DNA of 64,000 nucleotides from Georgenia satyanarayanai (GCF_900116375.1 NZ_UETB01000001.1:1-64000), one strand, 5' to 3'; positions 40,790 through 50,565 are shown, counted from the first letter of the stretch. The notes: generated from the letters alone by a model not told the origin. Made by a program: numbers and translations.

Positions 40790-43411
40790 ATGGTGACGGA
40801 CGGCGGACCCGTGGTGGTGCAGGTCGACGGCCACCGGCTGCGCCTGACCAACCTCGACAAGGTCCTCTACCCGGCCACTGGCACGACCAAGGCCGACGTC
40901 CTCGAGTACTACTCCCGGATCGCGCCCGTCATGCTGCCGCACTGCGCCGGCCGTCCCGCCACCCGCAAGCGCTGGCCGAACGGCACGGGCACGGGGCAGG
41001 ACCCGGGGCAGGTCTTCTTCCAGAAGAACGTCGAGTCGAGCGCCCCGGACTGGGTCGAGCGGGCGGAGATCCAGCACAGCGACCACGTCAACACCTACCC
41101 GCTCGTCGACAGCGCCGCGACGCTCGCGTGGCTCGCCCAGGTCGCGGCGCTGGAGGTCCACGTCCCGCAGTGGCGGGTGGGCAGCGACGGGAAGCGCCGC
41201 AACCCCGACCGCCTCGTCCTCGACCTCGACCCGGGGGAGGGCGCCGGCCTGGCCGAGTGCGTCGAGGTCGCCGTGCTCGCCCGCGACATCCTCCAGGGCA
41301 TGGGACTGGACCCGGTCCCGGTGACGAGCGGGTCCAAGGGCATCCACCTGTACTCCGCGCTGCCGGGCACGGCCACCTCCGAGGAGGTGAGCGAGGTGGC
41401 CAAGGAGCTGGCCCGCACGCTCGAGACCGACCACCCCGACCTCGTCGTGTCGAACATGAAGAAGGAGCTGCGCCGCGGGAAGGTGCTCGTCGACTGGTCG
41501 CAGAACAACGGGAACAAGACGACGATCGCCCCCTACTCGCTGCGCGGCCGCGAGCAGCCGATGGTCGCCGCCCCACGGACGTGGCGCGAGCTCACCCACC
41601 CGCGGCTGCGGCACCTGGACCTGCGGGAGGTCGTCGAGCGGGTCGAGCGGCGCGGGGACCCGATGGCCGCGCTGGCGGAGGCGGCCGACCAGGCGGGCGG
41701 GCAGCCCAAGCGGGACCGGCTCGAGGTCTACCGCGCCAAGCGCGACGCCGCGAGGACCCCGGAGCCCGTGCCGGCCGTCGTCGCCCCCGACGACGGCACC
41801 CTCGCGTTCGTCATCCAGGAGCACCACGCCAGCCGCCTGCACTGGGACCTGCGCCTCGCGCACGACGGCGTCCTCGTCAGCTGGGCGCTGCCCAAGTGCG
41901 TCCCGACCTCCCCGAGGAAGAACCACCTCGCGGTGCAGACCGAGGACCACCCGATGGAGTACCTCACCTTCTCCGGCACCATCCCCACGGGCGAGTACGG
42001 CGCCGGGGAGATGACGATCTGGGACACCGGCACCTACACCTTCGAGAAGTGGCGGGAGGGCAAGGAGGTCATCGTCACGCTCACCGGGCAGGAGGACGGC
42101 GGACTCGCCGGCCCCGACGGCCCGGGCCGCACGAGCCGCTTCGCGCTCATCCACACCGGCGGCCGGTCCGAGGGCGAGGACAACCACTGGCTCATCCACC
42201 TCATGTCGACTCCCGACGGTGCGGGCGGCAGCGGCAAGGAGCCGGCGGGGGAGGACGCCGACGACGGCGGTGGCCGGGCCCGCCGCGGCTCGCCCTCGAC
42301 GGGGGAGGACACCGACGACGGCGGTGGCCGGGCCCGCCGCGGCTCGCCCTCGGAGGGGGAGAAGGACGACGACGGCGGTCGCGGCGCGGGCGGCACCCGG
42401 CCCGGACGGGAGCGCGCGGGCTCCGGCACCTCGGCGCCTGGCGCGCCACCCGAGTTCGTCGTCCCGATGCTCGCCACGCTCAGCGACGCCACGGTCCTGG
42501 ACGCCTCGGCCGAGTGGGCGGTGGAGATGAAGTGGGACGGGGTGCGCGCCGTCGTCCTCGTCGAGGACGGGACCGTGCGGCTCGTGGGCCGCAGCGGCCG
42601 GGAGGTGACCGACACCTACCCCGAGCTCGCCGGCCTCGCCGAGTGCGTCGACGCGCGCACCGCGGTGCTCGACGGGGAGATCGTCGCGCTCACCGACACC
42701 GGCCGCCCCGACTTCGGCCTCCTCCAGCAGCGCATCCAGCTCACCGACGCACGCGCGATCACCCGCGCCGCGGGCGAGAACCCGGTGCGTCTCATGCTCT
42801 TCGACGCGCTCGCCGTCGACGGCACGAGCCTGCTGCGCCGCACCTACGACGAGCGGCGCGAGGCCCTCGAGGAGGTCGTCGACCCGAGCGGGTGCGCGCT
42901 CGTCGAGATCCCGCCCGCCTTCGACGGCGACCTCGAGGCGGCGGTCGCGGCCAGCCGCCAGTGGCGCCTCGAGGGCGTCGTCGCGAAGCGGCGCGACTCC
43001 GCGTACACCCCGGGACGGCGCAGCCGCTCCTGGCTGAAGATCAAGCACGCGAGCACCCAGGAGGCGGTCGTGGTCGGCTGGCGGCCCGGCCAGGGCACCC
43101 GCGCCGGCAAGGTAGGCTCCCTCCTCCTCGCGCTGCCCGACGACGGCGAGCTGCGCTACATCGGACGGGTCGGGACGGGATTCTCCGAGCGTGAGGCCGC
43201 GACGTGGGCGCGCGAGCTGGGGCGCGACGAGCGCACGACCGCCCCGCTCGAGGTGCCCCGGCCCGAGGCCCGCGACGCCCGCTGGGTGACGCCGCGCCGG
43301 GTCGCCGAGGTCGAGTTCGCCGAGTGGACCTCCACCGGGCGGCTGCGCCACCCGCGATGGCGTGGCTGGCGCCCGGACAAGGAGCCGGCCGACGTCGTCC
43401 GGGAGTCCTGA
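40790..43411 (+). CDS. ligD: multifunctional DNA ligase D
   Basis: An 873-residue LigD in the order polymerase, phosphoesterase, ligase. The primase-like polymerase (about 1-300) has the catalytic DLDPGEG and SGSKGIHLYS. The 3'-phosphoesterase (about 325-480) has HHASRLHWDLRL and PTGEYGAG. After a linker with 54-bp repeats the ATP-dependent ligase (about 565-873) has nucleophile Lys581 in EMKWDGVRAV, then LDGEIVAL and EGVVAKRRDSAY. It repairs double-strand breaks with Ku. ATG 40790 is chosen; the next codon but none earlier gives a good alternative (GTG 40793). Confidence 0.96.
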   Translation: MVTDGGPVVVQVDGHRLRLTNLDKVLYPATGTTKADVLEYYSRIAPVMLPHCAGRPATRKRWPNGTGTGQDPGQVFFQKNVESSAPDWVERAEIQHSDHVNTYPLVDSAATLAWLAQVAALEVHVPQWRVGSDGKRRNPDRLVLDLDPGEGAGLAECVEVAVLARDILQGMGLDPVPVTSGSKGIHLYSALPGTATSEEVSEVAKELARTLETDHPDLVVSNMKKELRRGKVLVDWSQNNGNKTTIAPYSLRGREQPMVAAPRTWRELTHPRLRHLDLREVVERVERRGDPMAALAEAADQAGGQPKRDRLEVYRAKRDAARTPEPVPAVVAPDDGTLAFVIQEHHASRLHWDLRLAHDGVLVSWALPKCVPTSPRKNHLAVQTEDHPMEYLTFSGTIPTGEYGAGEMTIWDTGTYTFEKWREGKEVIVTLTGQEDGGLAGPDGPGRTSRFALIHTGGRSEGEDNHWLIHLMSTPDGAGGSGKEPAGEDADDGGGRARRGSPSTGEDTDDGGGRARRGSPSEGEKDDDGGRGAGGTRPGRERAGSGTSAPGAPPEFVVPMLATLSDATVLDASAEWAVEMKWDGVRAVVLVEDGTVRLVGRSGREVTDTYPELAGLAECVDARTAVLDGEIVALTDTGRPDFGLLQQRIQLTDARAITRAAGENPVRLMLFDALAVDGTSLLRRTYDERREALEEVVDPSGCALVEIPPAFDGDLEAAVAASRQWRLEGVVAKRRDSAYTPGRRSRSWLKIKHASTQEAVVVGWRPGQGTRAGKVGSLLLALPDDGELRYIGRVGTGFSEREAATWARELGRDERTTAPLEVPRPEARDARWVTPRRVAEVEFAEWTSTGRLRHPRWRGWRPDKEPADVVRES
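42251..42358 (+). repeat. two 54-bp direct repeats in the ligD linker
   Basis: Units at 42251-42304 and 42305-42358 are almost identical, and a third decays from 42359. They encode ED(A/T)DDGGGRARRGSPS-type peptides between the phosphoesterase and ligase domains. The expansion lengthens a flexible linker in frame. Confidence 0.85.
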
Positions 43412-43458
43412 GCCCCCAGCCCGAGGACGTAGAGTGCGCTCGGACGAAAGGAGCTGGG

Positions 43459-44235
43459 ATGGCGACTCACGCGGTCCTCCGTGCCGACGACCTGTGGGCG
43501 GGCTACCCCGGGACGCACGTGCTGCGTGGGGTGAACCTCGAGATCCGGTCCGGCGACGCTCCGCTCGGGATCGTGGGGCCCTCCGGCGCCGGGAAGACGA
43601 CGCTCGTGCGCGCCCTGCACGGGCAGATCCGGCCGGTCCAGGGCACGGTCACCTTCAACGACCGCCCGGTCCACCGCCTGCCGCGCCGGGAGGGCAAGAC
43701 CTTCAAGGCCTCGGTGCGCTTCACCTCCCAGGACTCCCTCACCGTCACCGACCCGCGGCTCACCGTCGCCCGCAGCCTCGGCCTCGCGCTGGGCGAGGCA
43801 CGCAAGGCGGGGCGGACGCATGCGACCTCGATGGGCGACCTGCTCGACGCCGTCGGGCTCCCCGCGGGCTTCTCCACCCGCCGGCTCGTCACGCTCTCGG
43901 GCGGGGAGAAGCAGCGGGTGGCGCTGGCGGCCGCGCTCGCGACCCGGCCGGAGATCCTCGTCCTGGACGAGCCGCTCACCGCCGTCGACCCGCAGTCCCG
44001 CGTCAACCTGGCCCGGCGGCTGGCGGGCCTCCTCGCCGAGCTCGACACCGCCGTCGTCCTCGTCTCCCACGACCTCGAGCTCGTCGAGCGCACGTGCCGC
44101 GAGGTCCACGTCCTGTCCGAGGGCACCTTCGTCGCGACCGGGCCGCTCGGCGAGCTGCTCGGCGACGCGGAGCAGCACCCGACGGTCCGCGAGCTCGCCG
44201 AGGCCGCGCCCCTCGCTGCGCAGCGCTTCCGCTGA
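43459..44235 (+). CDS. ABC transporter ATP-binding protein (lone ATPase)
   Basis: A 258-residue ABC ATPase: Walker A GPSGAGKTT, signature LSGGEKQRVALAAAL, Walker B ILVLDEPLTAVD and switch His in LVSHD. GAAAGGAG precedes ATG 43459. No permease is encoded beside it; the next gene is convergent. It either serves a permease elsewhere or has a non-transport role. Confidence 0.88.
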   Translation: MATHAVLRADDLWAGYPGTHVLRGVNLEIRSGDAPLGIVGPSGAGKTTLVRALHGQIRPVQGTVTFNDRPVHRLPRREGKTFKASVRFTSQDSLTVTDPRLTVARSLGLALGEARKAGRTHATSMGDLLDAVGLPAGFSTRRLVTLSGGEKQRVALAAALATRPEILVLDEPLTAVDPQSRVNLARRLAGLLAELDTAVVLVSHDLELVERTCREVHVLSEGTFVATGPLGELLGDAEQHPTVRELAEAAPLAAQRFR

Positions 44236-44245
44236 CGCCCCTCGC

Positions 44246-44301
44246 CTCTCACGGCGACAGCCGGACCCCTCCGCGGAGGAGTCCGGCTGTCGGCGTGAGA
44301 G
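44246..44301. terminator. bidirectional hairpin between ABC ATPase and dps
   Basis: Arms of 21 nt at 44246-44266 and 44281-44301 pair with a single mismatch; an inner CCTCC-GC-GGAGG stem fills the loop. The core AGCCGGAC...GTCCGGCT is shared with the hairpin after leuS at 47950. Confidence 0.75.
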
Positions 44302-44313
44302 GGGGGGAGTGGG

Positions 44314-44772
44314 TCAGCCGGCGTCGCCGCTGGCGGCGCGGAACATCCAGGCCTGCTTCTCCAGACCGGTGGCGACCGTGACGAGGAGGTCGTGGCTCAG
44401 CGGGTCGCTCTCCTCGACGTCGTCGAGCGTGGACTTGATGCGGTCCGCGACCGACTGGAGGCGCTCCTCGAACTGGCGGATGACCTTGTCGTCGGGAAGG
44501 CGGCCGCCGGACAGCGACTCGACCCGCGTGGAGCTCGCCACGGTGGAGGCCCGGCCGTCCGGCTCGCCGCCGATCGCCACGAGCCGCTCCGCGACGTCGT
44601 CGGAGGCGAGGCGCACCTCGGCGGTGACCTCGTCGAGCTGGAGGTGGACGGAGCGGAAGTGGGACCCGTAGATGTTCCAGTGAGCCTGCTTGGCCTGCAG
44701 GGACAGGTCGATGAGGTCGACGAGGGTCTCCTGGAGGCTGGTGAGGACCTTCTCCGTGGGCTTGGCAGCCAT
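44314..44772 (-). CDS. dps: Dps family ferritin-like DNA-binding protein
   Basis: A 152-residue Dps: [35 protein letters not shown] carries the ferroxidase His/Asp/Glu pattern found at the dimer interface, followed by [18 protein letters not shown]. Dps dodecamers oxidise and store iron and shield DNA. ATG 44772 is preceded by GGGAGAG. The N-terminal tail is short with two Lys. I see no iron box upstream. Confidence 0.93.
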   Translation of the reverse strand: MAAKPTEKVLTSLQETLVDLIDLSLQAKQAHWNIYGSHFRSVHLQLDEVTAEVRLASDDVAERLVAIGGEPDGRASTVASSTRVESLSGGRLPDDKVIRQFEERLQSVADRIKSTLDDVEESDPLSHDLLVTVATGLEKQAWMFRAASGDAG

Positions 44773-44878
44773 CTGCTCTCTCCCTTCCGCGGCGCACGTC
44801 CTGTGCCCGCGACGACGATGACGAACGCTGCCGAGCATATGGCGGGGCCTGGTCCGCCGCCTCCCACAGCCGCTGCGG

Positions 44879-44884
44879 TAGAGT
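44879..44884 (+). promoter_or_regulatory. -10 element of the leuS leader transcript
   Basis: TAGAGT ends 7 nt before the ATG of the leader peptide at 44892, so the leader ORF is probably translated from a leaderless mRNA. The -35 region is weak. Confidence 0.55.
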
Positions 44885-44891
44885 GGGGCGC

Positions 44892-44927
44892 ATGTCGCGA
44901 CGGGTCCTCCTTACGCAGCCGCGCTGA
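44892..44927 (+). CDS. leuS leader peptide
   Basis: A 12-codon ORF encodes [11 protein letters not shown] followed by TGA. It has consecutive Leu codons CTC-CTT, the latter rare in this GC-rich genome. It sits between a good -10 element and a hairpin with T-tract upstream of leuS, the organisation of a classical attenuator in which ribosome stalling at Leu codons reflects charged tRNA-Leu supply. Confidence 0.6.
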   Translation: MSRRVLLTQPR

Positions 44928-44988
44928 CCACAGCGGGCGCCGACGGCGCCGCATCAGCGCGGCCCACCTCCCTGCGGGGAGGTTTTCT
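44918..44988 (+). terminator. leuS attenuator (pause hairpin and intrinsic terminator)
   Basis: GCCGCGCTGA at 44918-44927 pairs perfectly with 44954-44963; the leader stop codon lies in this stem. It is followed by a terminator stem ACCTCCC (44966-44972) with GGGAGGT (44977-44983) and the run TTTTCT. CCTCC in the Leu-codon region (44906-44910) can also pair with GGAGG (44978-44982) of the terminator, an alternative that would prevent termination. Confidence 0.7.
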
Positions 44989-45024
44989 CATGCCAGGAGC
45001 GACCACCCCCACCGTGAGGATCAG

Positions 45025-47934
45025 ATGAGCACCGACACCCCCGTCCCCGCGGAGCCCCGCTTCCGCTACACCGCCCGGCTGGCGAGCGAGATCGAGCAGG
45101 CCTGGCAGGACCGCTGGGAGGAGCTCGGCACCTTCCACGCGCCCAACCCGGTCGGCGACCTCGCCGGTGACACGACGGACTCGACCTTCTACGTGCTCGA
45201 CATGTTCCCCTACCCCTCGGGCAAGGGGCTGCACGTCGGCCACCCGCTGGGCTACATCGCGACCGACGTCGTGGGCCGCTACCAGCGGATGAAGGGCAAG
45301 AACGTCCTCCACGCGCTGGCCTACGACGCCTTCGGCCTGCCCGCCGAGCAGTACGCCGTCCAGACCGGCCAGCACCCTCGGGTCACCACCGAGGAGAACA
45401 TCGCCAACATGCGCCGCCAGCTGCGGCGCCTGGGCCTGGGCCACGACGAGCGTCGCTCCTTCGCGACGACGGACACCGACTACGTCCGCTGGACGCAGTG
45501 GATCTTCCTGCAGATGTACCACGCCTGGTACGACACGGACGCCGAGCGTCCCGGCGGTGGCCGTGGCGCGGCGCGCCCGATCAGCGAGCTGGAGGTCGCC
45601 TTCGCCGACGGCACCCGGCCCACGCCGTCGGGCCGGGCCTGGGCGGACATGGACGCGGACGAGCGCGCGGCCGCCCTGGACGCGCACCGCCTCGCCTACG
45701 TCTCCGACGCGCCGGTCAACTGGTGCCCCGGGCTGGGCACCGTCCTGGCGAACGAGGAGGTCACGGCCGACGGGCGCTCCGAGCGCGGCAACTATCCCGT
45801 CTTCAAGCGCAACCTGCGCCAGTGGATGATGCGGATCACCGCCTACGCCGACCGTCTGGTCGACGACCTCGACCACATCGACTGGCCCGAGAAGGTCAGG
45901 ACGATGCAGCGCAACTGGATCGGCCGCTCCGAGGGCGCGATCGTCAGCTTCGCGCTGCCCTCCCGGGTGAGCGCGGGCGAGGCGCCCGGCGGCGCCGCGG
46001 ACCTGGCGCTGGACGTCTTCACCACCCGGCCCGACACGCTCTTCGGTGCGACCTTCATGGTGCTCGCCCCCGAGCACCCGCTCCTCGACGACGCCGTGCC
46101 CGCCTCCTGGCCGGCAGGCACGCAGGAGTCGTGGACCGGTGGGCACGCGAGCCCGGCCGAGGCCGTCGCCGCCTACCGCGCGCAGGCCGCCGCGAAGACG
46201 GACGAGGAGCGGCAGGAGGAGGGGCGCACCAAGACCGGCGTGTTCACCGGCGCCTTCGCGACCAACCCCGTCAACGGCGCCCAGCTGCCCGTGTTCGTCG
46301 CCGACTACGTCCTCATGGGCTACGGCACCGGCGCGATCATGGCCGTGCCCGGCGGCGACGCGCGTGACTACGAGTTCGCCCAGACCTACGGGCTGGACGT
46401 CGTCCACACCGTGCAGCCGCCCGCCGAGCACGTCGAGGGCGCCTGGACGGGCGAGGGCGAGATCATCAACTCCGCCAACGACCAGATCTCGCTCAACGGC
46501 ATGGGCGTGGCCGAGGCCAAGGCCGCGATCACCGAGTGGCTGCAGGCCCGCGGCCTCGGAGAGGCCCGCACGACCTACCGGCTGCGCGACTGGCTCTTCT
46601 CCCGCCAGCGCTACTGGGGCGAGCCCTTCCCCGTCGTCTACGACGAGGAGGGCCGCGTCCACGCGCTGCCCGAGGAGATGCTCCCGGTCGACCTGCCCGA
46701 GGTCCCGGACTACTCCCCGCGCACCTTCGACGCCGACGACGCCACCTCCTCCCCGGAGCCCCCGCTCGGGCGGGCCGAGGACTGGGTCAACGTCGAGCTC
46801 GACCTGGGTGACGGCGTGAGGACCTACCGGCGCGACACGAACACGATGCCCAACTGGGCCGGCTCGTGCTGGTACGAGCTGCGCTACCTGGACCCGGCCA
46901 ACACCGAGCGGCTGGTCGACCCGGCCAACGAGCAGTACTGGATGGGCCCGACCGCCGAGAAGTCCTGCGGCGGGGCCGACCTGTACGTCGGCGGCGTCGA
47001 GCACGCCGTGCTGCACCTGCTCTACGCGCGCTTCTGGCAGAAGGTGCTCTTCGACCTCGGGCACGTGTCGAGCGTCGAGCCCTTCCACAAGCTCTTCAAC
47101 CAGGGCTACATCCAGGCCTACGCCTTCGCCGACGCCCGCGGCCAGTACGTGCCCGCGGACGAGGTCGAGGAGGTCGCGGCCGAGGACGGCTCGGGCGAGG
47201 TGAGCTACCGCTGGCAGGGCCAGGTGGTCACCCGCGAGTACGGGAAGATGGGCAAGTCCCTCAAGAACATCGTCACGCCCGACGACATGTACGAGGCCTA
47301 CGGCGCCGACACCTTCCGGCTGTACGAGATGTCGATGGGGCCGCTGGACCTGTCGCGGCCCTGGGACACGCGCGCCGTCGTCGGCTCCCAGCGCTTCCTG
47401 CAGCGGCTGTGGCGCAACGTCGTCGACGAGGAGACGGGGGACCTGGTCGTCACCGACGAGCCGGCCGACGAGGAGACCCGTCGCCTGGTGGCACGGACGA
47501 TCACCGACGTCGAGACCGAGATGGCGGCGATGCGGATCAACACCGCGATCGCCCGCCTCATCGTGCTGAACAACCACCTCACCGGCCTGGCGGCGAGCCC
47601 GCGCGAGGCGGTCGAGCCGCTGCTGCTCATGCTCGCGCCGGTCGCGCCGCACATCGCCGAGGAGCTGTGGCGGCGGCTCGGGCACGAGGGTTCCCTGGCC
47701 CACGAGCCGTTCCCCGTGGCCGACCCGGCGCTGCTCGTCGAGGACACCGTGACCTGCGTGGTCCAGGTGGCCGGCAAGCTGCGGGACAAGCTCGAGGTGC
47801 CGGTCTCGATCGACGCGGCCGAGCTCGAGCGGCTGGCCCTCGAGACGCCGGGCGTCAAGCGGGCGCTGGGTGACCGGGGGATCCGCAAGGTCATCGTGCG
47901 GGCGCCCAAGCTCGTCAACGTGGTCCCGGCCTAG
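45025..47934 (+). CDS. leuS: leucyl-tRNA synthetase
   Basis: A 969-residue class I synthetase. The HIGH-type motif is [16 protein letters not shown], the editing domain contains [20 protein letters not shown] and [19 protein letters not shown], and the KMSKS-type loop is KMGKSLKN. The bacterial leucine-specific and C-terminal domains are present. ATG 45025 follows GTGAGGA. Expression is probably controlled by the upstream attenuator. Confidence 0.97.
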   Translation: MSTDTPVPAEPRFRYTARLASEIEQAWQDRWEELGTFHAPNPVGDLAGDTTDSTFYVLDMFPYPSGKGLHVGHPLGYIATDVVGRYQRMKGKNVLHALAYDAFGLPAEQYAVQTGQHPRVTTEENIANMRRQLRRLGLGHDERRSFATTDTDYVRWTQWIFLQMYHAWYDTDAERPGGGRGAARPISELEVAFADGTRPTPSGRAWADMDADERAAALDAHRLAYVSDAPVNWCPGLGTVLANEEVTADGRSERGNYPVFKRNLRQWMMRITAYADRLVDDLDHIDWPEKVRTMQRNWIGRSEGAIVSFALPSRVSAGEAPGGAADLALDVFTTRPDTLFGATFMVLAPEHPLLDDAVPASWPAGTQESWTGGHASPAEAVAAYRAQAAAKTDEERQEEGRTKTGVFTGAFATNPVNGAQLPVFVADYVLMGYGTGAIMAVPGGDARDYEFAQTYGLDVVHTVQPPAEHVEGAWTGEGEIINSANDQISLNGMGVAEAKAAITEWLQARGLGEARTTYRLRDWLFSRQRYWGEPFPVVYDEEGRVHALPEEMLPVDLPEVPDYSPRTFDADDATSSPEPPLGRAEDWVNVELDLGDGVRTYRRDTNTMPNWAGSCWYELRYLDPANTERLVDPANEQYWMGPTAEKSCGGADLYVGGVEHAVLHLLYARFWQKVLFDLGHVSSVEPFHKLFNQGYIQAYAFADARGQYVPADEVEEVAAEDGSGEVSYRWQGQVVTREYGKMGKSLKNIVTPDDMYEAYGADTFRLYEMSMGPLDLSRPWDTRAVVGSQRFLQRLWRNVVDEETGDLVVTDEPADEETRRLVARTITDVETEMAAMRINTAIARLIVLNNHLTGLAASPREAVEPLLLMLAPVAPHIAEELWRRLGHEGSLAHEPFPVADPALLVEDTVTCVVQVAGKLRDKLEVPVSIDAAELERLALETPGVKRALGDRGIRKVIVRAPKLVNVVPA

Positions 47935-47949
47935 CCACCTCGCGGACGT

Positions 47950-47987
47950 GCCGAGAGCCGGACTCCTCGCGGAGTCCGGCTCTCGGC
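47950..47987. terminator. hairpin terminator between leuS and flavin reductase
   Basis: Perfect 17-bp arms at 47950-47966 and 47971-47987 with a 4-nt TCGC loop, at a convergent gene end. There is no T-tract. Confidence 0.75.
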
Positions 47988-47993
47988 GTCTGG

Positions 47994-48509
47994 TCAGCCC
48001 TCCAGGCGGGGGAAGGCGCGGTCGAGGTAGACGAGCGGCCGCGTGCCCTCCTCGGTGTGGGCGAGGACCGCGCGCAGCGTGATGAGCAGGCTGTCGCCGA
48101 CGGGTACCCGCTGCTCGACGATGCCCCGGACCCACGCCGTGGTGCCCGGGAGGACGGGCTCGCCGGTGGGCAGCGAGCAGTGCTCCAGACCGGCGAAGCG
48201 ATCAGCGCCACGGGCGGCGAAGCGCCTGGCGAGGTCCTGCTGGTCCTCGCTGAGGAAGTTGACGACGACGCTCGGGGCGCTGTCGAGGATCCGGCGCGAG
48301 GTGGAGCCGGCGGCCACGGAGAAGGCCAGCATGGCGGGGTTCGCGGCGACGGAGATGACCGAGGTGGCGGTGAAGCCGGCGGGACCGTCGGGGGTGGCGC
48401 AGGTGATGACGGCGACGCCCGCGGGGTGGCGGCGGAAGACGGCCTTGAACTCCTCGCTGCCCACCGACTGGGGCAGGACGGCGGGCGTGGCGGGCTGCTC
48501 GGCGGTCAT
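47994..48509 (-). CDS. flavin reductase family protein
   Basis: A 171-residue FMN-binding split-barrel protein: EFKAVFRRHPAGVAVITCATPDGPAGFTATSVISVAANPAMLAFSV is the family core, and the middle has VNFLSEDQQDLARRFA. Such proteins supply reduced FMN to two-component monooxygenases. A luciferase-like flavoenzyme is encoded at 51013, so the two may work together. ATG 48509 is chosen. Confidence 0.9.
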   Translation of the reverse strand: MTAEQPATPAVLPQSVGSEEFKAVFRRHPAGVAVITCATPDGPAGFTATSVISVAANPAMLAFSVAAGSTSRRILDSAPSVVVNFLSEDQQDLARRFAARGADRFAGLEHCSLPTGEPVLPGTTAWVRGIVEQRVPVGDSLLITLRAVLAHTEEGTRPLVYLDRAFPRLEG

Positions 48510-48611
48510 CAACGGTCCTTCACGGTCGGGTCGGGGTCCCGACCCATTGTCCGCCAGGCTGCGCCCGGGTGGGATGTGAGGTGCGTGTCTGCGGCAGCGC
48601 CCGCCGCGGGC

Positions 48612-50489
48612 TCAGAACGGTGGATCGGTGGTGTCCGTGCCGGTCCGCACCCAGGTGACTCGGCCGTGGTGGTCACGCTGGTAGACGTGCCCGCTCGGCG
48701 TGGTCCAGCGGAAGGTGCCGCCTCCCAGGTGCTCGAGGCGGAACTGGCCGAGCGTCTTGACCAGGTGGTCGGGCCGGCATCCCGCGCCGAGGTTGAAGGC
48801 GCTCGTGGGGCCCTCGGGGAAGGGGACGACGTGGTCGAGGTCGCAGCTGTGGGCCGGCGTGGAGCAGCCCGGGATGACGCAGCTTCGGTCGCGTGCCCGG
48901 ACGAACTCGGCCAGGGCGGCGGGTGGGCGGTACCGGGTGCGGCCGACGTCGAGGACCTCGCCGCTCAGCGGGTCGGTGACGATCCGCTGCCAGGTGTCTG
49001 CGCTCATCGCCAGGGCGCGGGCGACGTCCGGGGTGATGGGGCCGTAGCCCTCGAGCTCGGCGACCTCTGCCAGCGGGAGAGGGGGGTCCTCGGCAGGTTC
49101 GTCGGCGGGGCTGCCCCCTGGAGGGTCGTGGGCAGGGCTCGCCCCTGCAGCCTCGTCGGCTTCTCCCGTGAGGTGGTCCAGGCACTCGCCGAAGGCGGGG
49201 AAGGCCCCCTGCGTCTCCGGCGGGAGGACGAGGACCGAGAGCGGCACGTCGACCCGGATGACGGCACGCTTGCCGCCGATGGTGCCGACGGGCATGTGCA
49301 GCATCCTGAGGTAGTCGCTGACGGGCTGCAGGTCCGTCGCCGCAGACGGGGCCGCGGGCACGCCGTCGTCGGCGTCGTCCACCTGAGCGTCCCCGCCGCC
49401 CGCCTCCGCGGCGGGCGCGGCGTCCGTGTCGCCCGCCTCCGGCAGCCCGACGTAGCCCTGCTCGAGCGCGGTGTGGCCCATGAGGGCGAGGACGTCGGCG
49501 CGGAGCTGGTCGATCGTGCGACCGTCCCCGGACGCCTTGGCGCTGCGCGCGGCCGCCTCCAGGGCGAGGTCGAGGCCGGCGGCGTCGGTGGCGGGAAGGA
49601 GGGCGTGGATCGAGGCCATACCGTCGGGGAGCGGGCGCGGGTGGTCCACCCGGCGCTGCGCGCGGGCGCTCTGGTGCCGCTGGATCGCCCGGCTCGGATC
49701 GATGGCGATGATCGCCTTCTCCACGGCCCGCCTGAGCTGGGTGGGAGTCTGGTGGACGGCATCGGGGAGGACCGCGCGCTGGACCTCCCAGGCGACGTCC
49801 GCCGGCTGGTCCGCCAGGTGGCGCGTGAGCACGGCGGCCTTGGCCGGGTCGAGGAGACCCCGCCGAAGGGCCTCGGCCGTCTGGTCGAGCTTGTCCCGGA
49901 AGAGCCGGGCATCACCCACCATGCGGCGTGCCGCGAAGCGGGTGAGCCCCAGCCGTGGGGCGAGCTCGGCGGCAGCGCAGTCCGCCGCGATCTTCCCACC
50001 CGGGAGAGGGTGGTGCGGGTTGATGCCGGGCCGCGCCGCCACGACCCCGCTGAGCTCGGTGGCCCGGGCCGTGGCCCAGGACGCCAGCCGCTGGTAGCCG
50101 GCCACCATCTCGACCAGCCCGTACAGGTCGACGGTGCGCGGGTCCAGAACCTCGAGCGCTGCCGCGAGAGCGGGCCCCGGGACCACGGAGGTGAGCAGGC
50201 GGCCCAGCTCTGCGCCGTCGTCGCCGTCGAGGAGGTCCGCGTCCCTGTGCCGGGCGGGGCGGCCGGCCAGCAGGAGCGGGTCGGGCGGAAGGGGAGGGAG
50301 CTCGGCGGGTCCGTCGTCCTCGACGGCGACCTCCTCGGTCCACAGCTCGTCCGGGCCGGCGCCCGGCGGGAGGGGGTCGGGCGGAAGGGGAGGGAGCTCG
50401 GTGGGGCCGTCGTCGAGCACGAGCCAGGGCGGGGGACCGGCGAGGTCAGCCGGGCTCGACCACTGACCCTCGGCCTGCGTCGCCGCCAT
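48612..50489 (-). CDS. DUF222 and HNH endonuclease domain protein
   Basis: A 625-residue protein. A DUF222 domain (about 95-400) is followed by an HNH nuclease at about 545-600: SCVIPGCSTPAHSCDLDHVVPFPEGPTSAFNLGAGCRPDHLVKT. This family (13E12 repeat type) is amplified in actinobacterial genomes; its role is unknown and may be linked to mobile DNA. The N-terminus has a 96-bp tandem duplication that repeats ELPPLPPDPL. ATG 50489 is preferred because GAGGTG is 9 nt upstream; GTG 50501 is an alternative. Confidence 0.88.
   Translation of the reverse strand: MAATQAEGQWSSPADLAGPPPWLVLDDGPTELPPLPPDPLPPGAGPDELWTEEVAVEDDGPAELPPLPPDPLLLAGRPARHRDADLLDGDDGAELGRLLTSVVPGPALAAALEVLDPRTVDLYGLVEMVAGYQRLASWATARATELSGVVAARPGINPHHPLPGGKIAADCAAAELAPRLGLTRFAARRMVGDARLFRDKLDQTAEALRRGLLDPAKAAVLTRHLADQPADVAWEVQRAVLPDAVHQTPTQLRRAVEKAIIAIDPSRAIQRHQSARAQRRVDHPRPLPDGMASIHALLPATDAAGLDLALEAAARSAKASGDGRTIDQLRADVLALMGHTALEQGYVGLPEAGDTDAAPAAEAGGGDAQVDDADDGVPAAPSAATDLQPVSDYLRMLHMPVGTIGGKRAVIRVDVPLSVLVLPPETQGAFPAFGECLDHLTGEADEAAGASPAHDPPGGSPADEPAEDPPLPLAEVAELEGYGPITPDVARALAMSADTWQRIVTDPLSGEVLDVGRTRYRPPAALAEFVRARDRSCVIPGCSTPAHSCDLDHVVPFPEGPTSAFNLGAGCRPDHLVKTLGQFRLEHLGGGTFRWTTPSGHVYQRDHHGRVTWVRTGTDTTDPPF
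50281..50401 (-). repeat. 96-bp spaced duplication in the DUF222-HNH gene
   Basis: A 25-bp block occurs at 50281-50305 and again at 50377-50401. The duplicated peptide is DDGP(T/A)ELPPLPPDPL, in the disordered N-terminal region. Confidence 0.8.
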
Positions 50490-50565
50490 CTCGCTCACCA
50501 CCTCGGTGCCGTGAACCTGATGCCCTCACCGTATGACCGACCCCTGACATTCGACCGCGTGACAG

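Noticed and set aside
40496-43351. 951-codon minus-strand frame opposite ligD
   Set aside because: It is a shadow of LigD, which has all three catalytic domains on the plus strand.
44773-45024. T-box riboswitch upstream of leuS
   Set aside because: No T-box consensus (AGGGTGGNACCGCG) is seen; a short Leu-containing ORF and terminator explain the region better.
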